Below are positions 1 to 8,555 of a stretch of 64,000 nucleotides of DNA, piece after piece (position 1 is the stretch's first letter; each line of letters opens with the position of its first letter). The stretch comes from Acrocarpospora phusangensis (GTDB lineage Bacteria > Actinomycetota > Actinomycetes > Streptosporangiales > Streptosporangiaceae), in assembly GCF_016862995.1 (NCBI RefSeq), contig NZ_BOOA01000037.1:23156-87155 (forward strand), read 5' to 3'. The notes beneath the pieces are model-generated. The model was not told the origin of the DNA, did no database searches, and saw nothing but the letters and a program-made list of their open reading frames with translations. The position numbers and the translations under genes are program-made.

Positions 1-1475
1 GAGAACGTGGTCGGCTTGCGGGACAGGCGGCCGGCCTGCCACCAGGCGCGGCCCATCTCGCCGCCGCCGCGGATGTGGGCGTGGGCGAAGATCACGCCTT
101 CGTCGAGGAGGACCGACAGGGAGGCGTCCCAGACGAAGTCGAAGACGGCCTCGTACGCGCCGTAGCCGTACAGCAGGCAGGGAGCCGTGCCGTCGAGGGG
201 GACGTCGCGGCGGCGGACCACGGTCACGGGGATGAGCACGCCGTCGGCGGCCGGGGCCCAGTGGCGTTCGCTGACGTAGTCGGCGGGGTCGTAGCCGGGG
301 GTCTCGGCGGTCTTGAGCACCGTGCGCTCGCGGGTGGCGAGGTTCACCGCCGACCAGCGGGTGGGCTCGCTGTAGGAGCCGGTCTCGATCATGATCTCGG
401 CCGTGTCGTAGACGTGGTTGTGCACGAGTTCGATGCGGCCGGCGGTGGTCTCCGGGTGGATCTCCCACGGCTCGGAGCCGTCCAGCGGGAGCACCCGTAG
501 CAGCGGGTCGCCGCCCCGGCGCAGCGACACGACGACATGTCCGGCGAAGCAGTCGGTCCGGTAGACGCGCTCGGCCGCGTCGGGGGCGAACAGCTCCTGG
601 TCGCCGTCGAGCACGCGGAACTCGGGCCAGCCGTCGTCGGTGGTGACGAGCAGGCGGTCGTTCGCGGCGTCGTGGTCCACCCGGTACTCGACCCGGGGAA
701 GCCGTCCCCGCACCGAACGCGGCTCGGCCCCGGGGTCCGCCGCGGGGATCAGCCACACCTCGGTGGTGTCCCGGTCGGTGGCCGTGATCACGACGTACGC
801 CCCCGAGCGGGTGGCCTCGACGGTCACCTCGAACCGCCGGTCCGCCTCGGTCAGGACGACGGCGTCCTCGGCCTGCCCCAGCACGTGGCGCCGTACCTCG
901 TACGGCCGGTAGCAGTCGTCCACCACCGTGTAGAAGAAACTGGACGAATCCGCTGACCAGGCCCCCGTGTAGTACGTCCCCGGCACCCGGTCGGGAAGGT
1001 CCTCCCCGGTCTCCAGATCGCGGAACCGGAGCTCGTAGACCTCCTCCCCGCTCGTGTCCACCGAGTACGCCAGGAAGCGCCCGCACGGGCTGATCTCCCG
1101 CACGCCCAGCTCCACGTAGCCCGCCGTGGCGAGCTCGTCGAGGTCCAGCAGCACAGATCCGCCGTCAGAACCATCACGCTTTCGACAGAAGTCACCAAAC
1201 TCTCTTCCAGTTTCAATCTGGGTGTAGTAGACAAAAGCCCCATGACGCCAACTGACTGAAGACTCAGTCTCAGGCGTCCGTCCAGCCATTTTGGCCGCGA
1301 GAACCTGCTGAAAGGGGGCCAGATGGGCGGTCTCCGCCGCATAGTGCCGCCGCTCGGCCACGAGGTTCTCGCGCGCCGCCTCCGGGTCGCGCATCCAGTC
1401 GTAATCGTCGATTCGCTCGACTCCGTGCAGCCGGTGCACCACCGGGATACGGGGAGCGACGGGGGGTTGTGTCAT
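1..1475 (-). CDS. S9 family oligopeptidase (protease II type), 3' part beyond window
   Basis: The N-terminal 491 codons of a serine oligopeptidase are present, starting at the ATG at 1475 and running off the left edge. Prolyl oligopeptidase family members have an N-terminal beta-propeller that filters short peptides and a C-terminal alpha/beta-hydrolase domain. Seen here are the family opening (PPVAPRIPVVHRLHGVER, then DDYDWMRDP), the propeller strands, and the start of the catalytic domain (YGYGAYE, then AHIRGGGEMGRAW). The catalytic Ser, Asp and His lie outside the window. No signal peptide is seen, so it is probably cytoplasmic and would digest peptides imported by the divergent ABC system. 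Codons for about residues 68-108 (nt 1152-1275) are unusually A/T-rich at third positions. Confidence 0.9.
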   Translation of the reverse strand, partial: MTQPPVAPRIPVVHRLHGVERIDDYDWMRDPEAARENLVAERRHYAAETAHLAPFQQVLAAKMAGRTPETESSVSWRHGAFVYYTQIETGREFGDFCRKRDGSDGGSVLLDLDELATAGYVELGVREISPCGRFLAYSVDTSGEEVYELRFRDLETGEDLPDRVPGTYYTGAWSADSSSFFYTVVDDCYRPYEVRRHVLGQAEDAVVLTEADRRFEVTVEATRSGAYVVITATDRDTTEVWLIPAADPGAEPRSVRGRLPRVEYRVDHDAANDRLLVTTDDGWPEFRVLDGDQELFAPDAAERVYRTDCFAGHVVVSLRRGGDPLLRVLPLDGSEPWEIHPETTAGRIELVHNHVYDTAEIMIETGSYSEPTRWSAVNLATRERTVLKTAETPGYDPADYVSERHWAPAADGVLIPVTVVRRRDVPLDGTAPCLLYGYGAYEAVFDFVWDASLSVLLDEGVIFAHAHIRGGGEMGRAWWQAGRLSRKPTTF

Positions 1476-1494
1476 GGCAGGACAGTACCTAACC

Positions 1495-1512
1495 GACTGA
1501 TTGACCAGTCAA
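1495..1512. promoter_or_regulatory. Overlapping palindromes in the divergent promoter region
   Basis: Between the oligopeptidase and the peptide-binding protein lie two nested inverted repeats: GACTG-ATTGAC-CAGTC (1495-1510) and TTGAC-CA-GTCAA (1501-1512). Such short palindromes at a divergent promoter are typical operator candidates for TetR- or GntR-class regulators. No regulator gene is adjacent, so the binding protein is unknown. This rests only on symmetry and position. Confidence 0.35.
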
Positions 1513-1546
1513 CACATTTCATCGACTCCCGCCCCCGGAGGCCGAT

Positions 1547-3403
1547 ATGCACCACCTCGTCAGAAGAGCTCTGAGCGTCGCGCTCGCGGCCGGGCTGCTG
1601 GCGGCGCCCGCCGCGACCGCGCTGGCCGAGAGCCCCGCGCCGTCGGGGTCCGCGTCCGCGGGCAAGGTCACCTTCACTGTCGGAATCCTGTCGGACGTGG
1701 ACTCGACCAACCCCTTCACCGGGATCGTGGTCGAGGCGTACGAGACCTACGCCCTGATGTACGACTACCTGGTCACGTCCAGCCCCAAGGACGTGTCGCC
1801 GATGCCCAGCCTGGCGGAGTCGTACCAGGAGGCGCCGGATAAGAAGAGCTGGACGTACAAGATCCGGTCGGGGGTGAAGTGGTCGGACGGGCAGCCGCTG
1901 ACCGCCAGGGACGCCGCCTACACCTTCAACCGCGTCATCGAGGGCGACTTCGAGCAGACCAACTACGGCAACTACGTCACCAACATCGAGCGGGCCGAGG
2001 CCACCGACGACACGACGCTGGTGCTGCACGTGAAGAAGCCGACGCCGATCATGGAACGCCTGGCGGTGCCGATCCTGCCGGAGCACATCTGGAAGGACAT
2101 CGACGGCACCGAGGTCAAGTCGTACGCCAACGAGCCGGAGGCCGGCCAGGCGATCGTCGGCTCCGGGCCGTTCCGGCTGATCGAGCGGCGTAAGGGGCAG
2201 TTCCTCCGGTTCGAGGCGAACAAGGAGTACTGGCGCGGCGCGCCCAAGTTCGACGAGCTGGTCTTCCGGGTCTTCCTCAACGCCGACGCCGAAGCCCAGG
2301 CACTCACCCGCGGCGAGATCGACTTCGCGTACGACCTGCAGAGCAACGTCTTCGAGTCGCTGAAGAACAAGCCCGGCATCACCACCCGCAGCTCCAACTA
2401 CCCGGGCTTCAACGAGATCGCCTTCAACACCGGCGCCGCGCTCGCCGACGGCACCCCGATCGGCGACGGCCACCCCGCGCTCAAGGACAAGCAGGTCCGG
2501 CTCGCCATCTCGCAGGCCATCGACCGCGACGTGCTGGTCAACCGGGTGCTCAACGGCCACGGCTCGGCCGCCTCCACCTTCATCCCGCCCATGTACCCGG
2601 CGCTCCACCTCGACCCGGCGACCAAGCAGAACTTCGACCCGGCCAAGGCCAACCAGCTCCTGGACGCGGCCGGCTACCCGAAGGGCGCCGACGGCGTACG
2701 CGAGAAGGACGGCGAGAAGCTGACGCTGCGGCTGTTCGTCCGCGAGGGCGAGGAGTCCCAGGCCACCGGCGAGTTCGTGAAGACCTGGCTGAAGGACATC
2801 GGCATCGAGGTCACCGTCAAGGTCATGTCCGAGGACGCGCTCACCGAGATCATCGGCCAGGGCGAGTACGACATGTTCGAGTGGGGCTGGGTGGTCGAAC
2901 CCGACCCCGACTACCAGATGTCGGTCTTCACCTGCGGCAAGCGCAGCTACAAGGACGGCGACTCGATCTTCGCCGACCTGTCCGACTCCTTCTACTGCAA
3001 CCCCGAGTACGACAAGCTCTACGAAGAGCAGTCCGGCGAGACCGACCCCGCCAAGCGCGCCGAACTGGCCAAGCGCATGCAGCAGATGGTCTACGACGAC
3101 GCCGCGTACGCGATGACGTACTACTACAACGACATGGTCGCCTACCGGAGCGACAAGTGGACCGGCTTCGTCCCGCAGCCCGACCCGGACGGCTCGCTGC
3201 TCTTCCAGTACGGCATCCACTCCTACCTCTCCATCGAGCCGGTCAAGCCCTCCGCCTCCGCCGCGGCGGCGTCCTCGGGCGAGAGCTCCGGCATGAGCTC
3301 CGCCGTGATCGGCGCGGTCGTCGGCGGCATCGCCGTCCTCGCGGTGGCCGGGGTGCTGGTCGCCCGCCGGCGCCGTACGGCTGACGCGGACGAGCGGGAA
3401 TAG
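1547..3403 (+). CDS. Peptide ABC transporter substrate-binding protein (SBP family 5) with C-terminal membrane anchor
   Basis: Extracytoplasmic receptor of an oligopeptide/dipeptide importer, 618 residues. Residues 1-27 form a signal peptide ending ATALA, but there is no lipobox cysteine. The body has family-5 features: YDYLVTSSP near 65, LAESY, the GSGPFRL segment, and a late DKLYEEQSGETDPAKR stretch. Instead of a lipid anchor, about residues 585-606 form a hydrophobic helix followed by RRRR and an acidic tail, so it is probably held by a C-terminal transmembrane segment. The ATG at 1547 follows GGAGG. It is the first gene of a tight operon with two permeases, two ATPases, an M20 peptidase and an HDAC-like hydrolase. 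The substrate is inferred to be peptides. Confidence 0.92.
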   Translation: MHHLVRRALSVALAAGLLAAPAATALAESPAPSGSASAGKVTFTVGILSDVDSTNPFTGIVVEAYETYALMYDYLVTSSPKDVSPMPSLAESYQEAPDKKSWTYKIRSGVKWSDGQPLTARDAAYTFNRVIEGDFEQTNYGNYVTNIERAEATDDTTLVLHVKKPTPIMERLAVPILPEHIWKDIDGTEVKSYANEPEAGQAIVGSGPFRLIERRKGQFLRFEANKEYWRGAPKFDELVFRVFLNADAEAQALTRGEIDFAYDLQSNVFESLKNKPGITTRSSNYPGFNEIAFNTGAALADGTPIGDGHPALKDKQVRLAISQAIDRDVLVNRVLNGHGSAASTFIPPMYPALHLDPATKQNFDPAKANQLLDAAGYPKGADGVREKDGEKLTLRLFVREGEESQATGEFVKTWLKDIGIEVTVKVMSEDALTEIIGQGEYDMFEWGWVVEPDPDYQMSVFTCGKRSYKDGDSIFADLSDSFYCNPEYDKLYEEQSGETDPAKRAELAKRMQQMVYDDAAYAMTYYYNDMVAYRSDKWTGFVPQPDPDGSLLFQYGIHSYLSIEPVKPSASAAAASSGESSGMSSAVIGAVVGGIAVLAVAGVLVARRRRTADADERE

Positions 3404-3407
3404 CCCG

Positions 3408-4424
3408 ATGGCGACCGCCACCACTGCTCCTGGGGTGCCGCCGACCCCGGCGGTTCCGGCGCGGACTCCCTTCCTCGCCGGAACCCGGGGCTACGTGATC
3501 AGGAAGATCAGCTGGTCGTGCGGCACGCTGCTGTTCGTCCTGGTGTTCAACTTCTTCCTGTTCCGGATGCTGCCGGGCGACCCGATCGGCCTCTACTCGC
3601 GGGGCCGCAACATGGCCCCCGAGCAGCTGATCAAGCTGCGCGCCCAGCTCAACCGGCCGATCGGCACCCAGTTCCTGGAGTACCTGTCCAACCCGTTCGC
3701 CAGCACCATCAACTCGGTCCGGTTCAACCGGCCGGTCTGGGAGCTGGTCGGCGAGCGGGTCTGGCCGACGGTGCTGCTGGTCGGCACGGCGATCCTGATC
3801 GCCTCGGTGGCGGGGGTCTGGCTGGGCATCCGCAGCGGCTGGCGGCGCGGCGGCACCTTCGACCGCGTCACCACCGGCACCACCAACACCCTCTACGCGA
3901 TGCCGGAGTTCTGGGTCGGCATGGTGCTGCTGATCGCGCTCCCGTTCTTCCCGAGCGGCGGCATCTCCACGCCGGGCGTGACCGGGTTCCTGGACACCGT
4001 CCTGGACACCGCCTGGCACATGGTGCTGCCGGTGACCGCGCTGGCCATCGTCTACCTGGCCGAGTACACCTCGATCATGCGGGCCTCCCTGGTGGACGAG
4101 CTGCGGCAGGACTACCTGCAACTGGCGCGGGCCAAGGGCCTGCGGGAGGACCTGGTCAGGCGGCGGCACGCGGTGCCCAACGCGCTGCTGCCCACCATGA
4201 CGCTGATCTTCCTCAACCTCGGGTTCGTGATCGGCGGGGCGATCACCGTGGAGACCGTGTACTCCTGGCCCGGGCTCGGGCTGCTGTCGTACGAGGCGCT
4301 GCGCGGGCCCGACATCCCGCTGCTCCAGGCCGTGTTCCTGCTGTTCTCCCTCGGGGTGGTCGTGTTCACGCTGCTCGCCGACCTGCTCTACGCCGTGCTC
4401 GACCCGAGGGTGAGCACCCAGTGA
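3408..4424 (+). CDS. Peptide ABC transporter permease (DppB/OppB type)
   Basis: Inner-membrane permease, 338 residues, beginning 4 bases after the binding-protein stop. It has a long N-terminal cytoplasmic tail (about 30 residues), a first helix (LLFVLVFNFFLFRML), the DppB-type loop after MLPGDP, and a binding-protein-dependent transport core with the EAA-loop region around QDYLQLARAKGL, which contacts the ATPases. It ends with the family tail DLLYAVLDPRV. The stop overlaps the next start (GTGA), implying translational coupling. It forms a heterodimeric channel with the next gene. Confidence 0.95.
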   Translation: MATATTAPGVPPTPAVPARTPFLAGTRGYVIRKISWSCGTLLFVLVFNFFLFRMLPGDPIGLYSRGRNMAPEQLIKLRAQLNRPIGTQFLEYLSNPFASTINSVRFNRPVWELVGERVWPTVLLVGTAILIASVAGVWLGIRSGWRRGGTFDRVTTGTTNTLYAMPEFWVGMVLLIALPFFPSGGISTPGVTGFLDTVLDTAWHMVLPVTALAIVYLAEYTSIMRASLVDELRQDYLQLARAKGLREDLVRRRHAVPNALLPTMTLIFLNLGFVIGGAITVETVYSWPGLGLLSYEALRGPDIPLLQAVFLLFSLGVVVFTLLADLLYAVLDPRVSTQ

Positions 4425-5323
4425 CGGCCGCGACCTCGGCCAGGTCGATCACCTGGGCCCGCCGCCGCGCCACCGCCGCCCGCTTCTGGCACGACTTCCG
4501 CTCGCACAACAGCGCCCTGGCCGGCCTCGCGATCCTGGTCGTCTTCGCCCTGGTGGCGATCTTCGCGCCGCTGCTGGCCGACCCGGAGGGGCTCAACGTG
4601 GCCAGGGCCACCGCCAGGAGCCACCAGCCGCCGTCGGCCGAGTACTGGCTCGGCACCGACCAGAACGGCGTGTCCATCCTGACCCTGCTCATCCACGGCA
4701 CCCGGGTGTCGCTCATCGTCGGGCTGTCGGCCACCGCCATCGCCATCGTCATCGGCACGCTGGTCGGCATCATGGCCGGCTTCTACGGCGGGTGGGCGCG
4801 TTCGCTGCTCATGGGCTTCACCGACTGGTTCCTGGTGATCCCGTTCCTGCCGCTGGCCATCGTGCTGGCGACCGTGCTGGGCGCCTCCCTGGTCAACATC
4901 ATCATCGTGATCGGCGTCACCTCCTGGCCGGGTACGGCCCGGCTGGTGTGCGCGCAGACGCTGAGTGTGCGGTCCCGGCCGTACATGGAGAGGGCGAAGG
5001 CGCTGGGGGCGGGGGACTGGCACCAGATGACGCGGCACGTGCTGCCGAACGTCATGCCGGTCGTGCTCGCGCACGTCGTGCTCACCGTGTCGATCGCGAT
5101 CCTGTCCGAGACCACGCTGTCCTTCCTCGGGCTCGGCGACCCGACCGAGCAGTCGTGGGGGAACATCCTGGACAGCGCGTTCGGCACCGGGGCGATGTCC
5201 AACGGCGAGTGGTGGTTCGTGCTGCCGCCCGGCATCTGCGTCGTGCTGGTCGTGCTGGCGTTCACCCTGGTCGGGCGGGCCATGGAGGTCGTGCTCAACC
5301 CGCGTCTGAAGGAGGGCCATTGA
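4421..5323 (+). CDS. Peptide ABC transporter permease (DppC/OppC type)
   Basis: Second permease subunit, 300 residues. It starts at GTG 4421, overlapping the upstream stop by four bases. The OppC-type N-terminal domain (FWHDFRSHNSALAGLAIL) precedes the first helix. It is followed by the conserved HWLGTDQ-like segment (here YWLGTDQNGVS) and an EAA loop (YMERAKALGAGDW). The C-terminus VVLNPRLKEGH is typical. It overlaps the downstream ATPase start as TTGA. The role is clear from family and context; the exact peptide preference cannot be read from the sequence. Confidence 0.95.
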   Translation: MTAATSARSITWARRRATAARFWHDFRSHNSALAGLAILVVFALVAIFAPLLADPEGLNVARATARSHQPPSAEYWLGTDQNGVSILTLLIHGTRVSLIVGLSATAIAIVIGTLVGIMAGFYGGWARSLLMGFTDWFLVIPFLPLAIVLATVLGASLVNIIIVIGVTSWPGTARLVCAQTLSVRSRPYMERAKALGAGDWHQMTRHVLPNVMPVVLAHVVLTVSIAILSETTLSFLGLGDPTEQSWGNILDSAFGTGAMSNGEWWFVLPPGICVVLVVLAFTLVGRAMEVVLNPRLKEGH

Positions 5324-6300
5324 GTCTCCTCGAGCTGAAGGACCTGCGGGTCACCTACGCCGGGGACGTGCCCGCCGTCCGCGGGGTGGACCTGGCGGTG
5401 TCCCCCGGCGAGGTGCTCGGCATCGCGGGCGAGTCCGGGTGCGGCAAGTCCACCATCACCAACGCCGTGCTCCGGCTGCTGCCCCGCTCGGCCAAGGTAG
5501 AAGGCCAGGTCCTGCTCGACGGCGAGGACGTGTACGGCATGAAGTTCGGGCGCCTGCGCGCGATCCGGTGGGCCGAGGCGTCCATCGTCTTCCAGGGCGC
5601 CCTGCACTCGCTGAACGCGGTGCAGACCATCGGCAGGCAGATCGCCGAGCCGATCCTGCTGCACGAGCCGAAGACCTCCCGGCGGGAGGCGGACCGGCGG
5701 GTGGGGGAACTGCTCGAACAGGTCGGCCTGCCGGCGCGCCGGGCCAGGGACTACCCGCACCAGCTGTCCGGCGGGCAGCGGCAGCGCGTGATGATCGCGC
5801 TGGCGCTGGCCTGCAAGCCGCGCCTGGTGATCGCGGACGAGCCCACCACCGCGCTGGACGTGATGGTGCAGGCACAGGTGCTGGAACTCCTGGGCGGCCT
5901 GGTCCGCGATTTGGGCCTGTCGCTGGTGCTGATCTCGCACGACCTGTCGGTGCTGGGCGCCAACTGCGACCGCGTCGCCGTCATGTACGCGGGGCGGGTC
6001 GTGGAGCAGGGCCCCGCGTCGTCGGTGTTCGACGAGTCGCGCCATCCGTACAGCGCGGCGCTGGCCGGGGCCTTCCCCCGGGTGGGCGACGAACGCTTCC
6101 GGTACGCACCGCGCGGCCTGCCCGGAGATCCGCCGTTCCCCGGCGACCTGCCGGGCGGGTGCGAGTTCCATACGCGATGTCCGGTCGCGCTGGAGGAGTG
6201 CGCGACGACGCCGGTCGCCCTGACGAGTGTGGCGCCGGGACGGGCCGCCGCCTGCCTGCGTGCCGGGGAGACCGGCCTGGACCTGCGAGGGGTGCGATGA
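5320..6300 (+). CDS. Oligopeptide ABC transporter ATPase (DppD/OppD type)
   Basis: Cytoplasmic ATPase of 326 residues. The TTG at 5320, preceded by AAGGAGGG, is chosen because it gives the normal start just before LELKDLRVTYAG. Motifs in order: Walker A GESGCGKST, Q-loop VFQGALHSLNAV, signature LSGGQRQRV, Walker B LVIADEPTTALD, and switch histidine in LISHDL. The C-terminal oligopeptide-ATPase extension contains the Cys-bearing GCEFHTRCPVALEEC, which in this family can carry an iron-sulfur cluster. It pairs with the following ATPase, which it overlaps as ATGA. Confidence 0.95.
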   Translation: MSLLELKDLRVTYAGDVPAVRGVDLAVSPGEVLGIAGESGCGKSTITNAVLRLLPRSAKVEGQVLLDGEDVYGMKFGRLRAIRWAEASIVFQGALHSLNAVQTIGRQIAEPILLHEPKTSRREADRRVGELLEQVGLPARRARDYPHQLSGGQRQRVMIALALACKPRLVIADEPTTALDVMVQAQVLELLGGLVRDLGLSLVLISHDLSVLGANCDRVAVMYAGRVVEQGPASSVFDESRHPYSAALAGAFPRVGDERFRYAPRGLPGDPPFPGDLPGGCEFHTRCPVALEECATTPVALTSVAPGRAAACLRAGETGLDLRGVR

Positions 6301-7250
6301 GCTCGGCGGATGTGGTGGCGCTCGCGGCGCGCGGGGTGTGCGTGCGGTTCGGTTCCGCGCGGGCGGTGGACGGCGTGGACCTGGAGATCGGCGCCGGGGA
6401 GATCGTGGCGCTGGTCGGGGAGTCCGGGTGCGGCAAGACGTCGCTGGCGCGCAGCCTGCTCGGCCTGGTCAAGCCCGCCGCGGGCAAGGTCGAGTACGGC
6501 ACCAAGCCGCTTCGCTACTCGCGCGCGGATCTGAAGGAGTTCCGGCGGCACGTGCAGCTCGTGCTCCAGGACCCCAGCGGGTCCCTGAACCCCCGGCACA
6601 CCGTGTACGAGGCCGTGGCGGAGGGCTTGCGCATCCACGGCGTCTCGGACCGGGAGGAGGTGCGGGTGGCCGACGCGCTCTCGAAGGCCGGCCTCCGTCC
6701 CCCCGAGCGATTTTTCCTGAAATATCCGCATGAACTGTCCGGGGGGCAGCGGCAGCGCGTCGTCATCGCCGGGGCGCTCGTGCTCGAACCCGACGTGCTC
6801 GTCGCCGACGAGCCCGTCTCCTCCCTGGACGCGTCCGTACGCGGGGAGATCCTGGCGTTGCTGCTGCGCCTGCGCGAGGAGCTCGGCCTGTCGGTGCTGG
6901 TCGTCACCCACGACCTCGGGCTGGCCTGGAACATCGCCGACCGGGTGGCCGTCATGTACCTGGGGCGGATCGTGGAGACGGGGGACACCGCCGAGGTGCT
7001 GATGAATCCCCGCCATCCGTACACGAAGGCGCTGCTGTCCGTGGTGCCCGAGGTGGCGCGGCAGGAGCCGATCGTGCTGGCCGGGGAGACGCCCGACCCC
7101 TCCCGCATCCCGGGCGGCTGCCGGTTCCGGCCGCGCTGTCCCGCGTACGCGGCCGGGCTGCCGGACGAGGTCGCCGCCCGCTGCGAGCGGGAGTCCCTCC
7201 CTGTGCTGCCCGCTGACCGGGGCCACCACGCCGCGTGCGTACTGGCCTGA
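6297..7250 (+). CDS. Oligopeptide ABC transporter ATPase (DppF/OppF type)
   Basis: Second ATPase subunit, 317 residues, starting at the ATGA overlap. Walker A is GESGCGKTS, the Q-loop is VLQDPSGSLNPRHTV (the classic DppF form), the signature is LSGGQRQRV, Walker B is VLVADEPVSSLD, and the switch histidine lies in VVTHDLGLAW. The C-terminal extension has GCRFRPRCP. With the preceding gene it should power import through the two permeases. The M20 peptidase begins 15 bases after the stop, so transcription most likely continues. Confidence 0.95.
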   Translation: MSSADVVALAARGVCVRFGSARAVDGVDLEIGAGEIVALVGESGCGKTSLARSLLGLVKPAAGKVEYGTKPLRYSRADLKEFRRHVQLVLQDPSGSLNPRHTVYEAVAEGLRIHGVSDREEVRVADALSKAGLRPPERFFLKYPHELSGGQRQRVVIAGALVLEPDVLVADEPVSSLDASVRGEILALLLRLREELGLSVLVVTHDLGLAWNIADRVAVMYLGRIVETGDTAEVLMNPRHPYTKALLSVVPEVARQEPIVLAGETPDPSRIPGGCRFRPRCPAYAAGLPDEVAARCERESLPVLPADRGHHAACVLA

Positions 7251-7265
7251 TTTTTGGAGATTCAG

Positions 7266-8555
7266 ATGAACGCCGGCGTGATCTGCTCAGATCTGATCAG
7301 GATCGACACCACCAACGAGGGCGACAACCGGGGCCGGGGCGAACGCGCCGCCGCCGAGTACGTCGCGACCCTGCTGGGCGACTGCGGGGTCGAGGCCCGC
7401 ATCCTGGAGACCTCGAAGGGCCGGTCCAACGTGGTCGCCCGGGTCGCCGGGTCGGGCTCAGGGGACCCGTTCCTGATCCACGGGCACCTGGACGTGGTGC
7501 CGGCCGCCGCCGAGGACTGGACGCTGCACCCGTTCTCCGGCGAGATCGTGGACGGCGTGGTCTGGGGGCGCGGGGCCGTCGACATGAAGGGCACCTGCGC
7601 GATGACCCTCGCCATGGTGAGCGAATGGGCCCGCGCGGGCGTGCGCCCCGACCGCGACGTCGTGCTCGCCTTCACCGCCGACGAGGAGGCCACCGGCGAG
7701 TACGGCTCCTACTACCTCGCCCGTCATCACCCCGGCCTGTTCGAGGGCGTCCGCGAAGCCATCAGCGAGGACGGCGGATACTCCGTGGTCCACGAGGGCA
7801 AGCGGGTCTATCCGGTCGCGGTCGGGGAGCAGGGCATGGCCTGGATGCGGCTGCGGGCCCGCGGCGTGGCCCAGCACGGCTCGCTCCGCGCCACCGACAA
7901 CGCGGTCGCCGAGATCTGCCACGCCATGTCCCGCCTGGCCGCCTACGAGTGGCCGCTGCAGCTCACCCCGGGCGTACGCGGCATGCTCGACGGCATCTCC
8001 GCCGCCCTCGGCCGGCCGCTCGACCTCGACGACCTCGACGCCGAAGCCGAGCGCCTCGGCAAGGTCGGCGAACTGTTCAAGCACGTGCTCCGCAACTCGG
8101 CCAACGTCACCATGCTCAACGCCGGCTACAAGGTCAACGTCATCCCGGGCTCCGCGGAGGCCCAGGTCGACGGCCGCTTCCTCCCCGGCTCCCGGGACGA
8201 GTTCCTGGCCACCGTGGACTCCCTGCTCGGCCCCAAGGTCACCCGCGAGTTCGTCTGCTTCGAGGACGCCCCCGAGGCCGACCCCGGCGGCCCCACCTTC
8301 GACGCCCTCTGCGCCTCCCTCGTCGCCGAGGACCCGGCCGCGCTGCCCGTCCCGTACGTGATGAGCGGCGGCACCGACGCCAAAGCCTTCAACGAACTGG
8401 GCATCGTCACGTACGGCTTCGCCCCTCTGGCCCTGCCGGCCGATTTCGACTACAACGCCATGTTCCACGGGGTGGACGAACGGGTGCCCGTGGACGCCCT
8501 CGACTTCGGCGTACGCGTCCTGGACCGCTTCTTCCGCGCCTCGGGCCGCGCATGA
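7266..8555 (+). CDS. M20 family metallopeptidase (ArgE/DapE/CPG2 type)
   Basis: Probable zinc-dependent peptidase or amidohydrolase of 429 residues, cytoplasmic. The ATG at 7266 is preferred over an in-frame TTG at 7254 because GGAG at 7256 gives a well-spaced ribosome site. Metal and catalytic elements are visible: HGHLDVVPA (His and Asp), WGRGAVDMKG (bridging Asp), and DEEATGEYG (catalytic Glu and metal Glu). A dimerisation domain follows, and the C-terminal part has SGGTDAKAFNELG. It lies inside the peptide-import operon and overlaps the next gene as ATGA, so the likely job is hydrolysis of imported peptides or N-acylated amino acids. The true substrate is unknown. Confidence 0.9.
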   Translation: MNAGVICSDLIRIDTTNEGDNRGRGERAAAEYVATLLGDCGVEARILETSKGRSNVVARVAGSGSGDPFLIHGHLDVVPAAAEDWTLHPFSGEIVDGVVWGRGAVDMKGTCAMTLAMVSEWARAGVRPDRDVVLAFTADEEATGEYGSYYLARHHPGLFEGVREAISEDGGYSVVHEGKRVYPVAVGEQGMAWMRLRARGVAQHGSLRATDNAVAEICHAMSRLAAYEWPLQLTPGVRGMLDGISAALGRPLDLDDLDAEAERLGKVGELFKHVLRNSANVTMLNAGYKVNVIPGSAEAQVDGRFLPGSRDEFLATVDSLLGPKVTREFVCFEDAPEADPGGPTFDALCASLVAEDPAALPVPYVMSGGTDAKAFNELGIVTYGFAPLALPADFDYNAMFHGVDERVPVDALDFGVRVLDRFFRASGRA

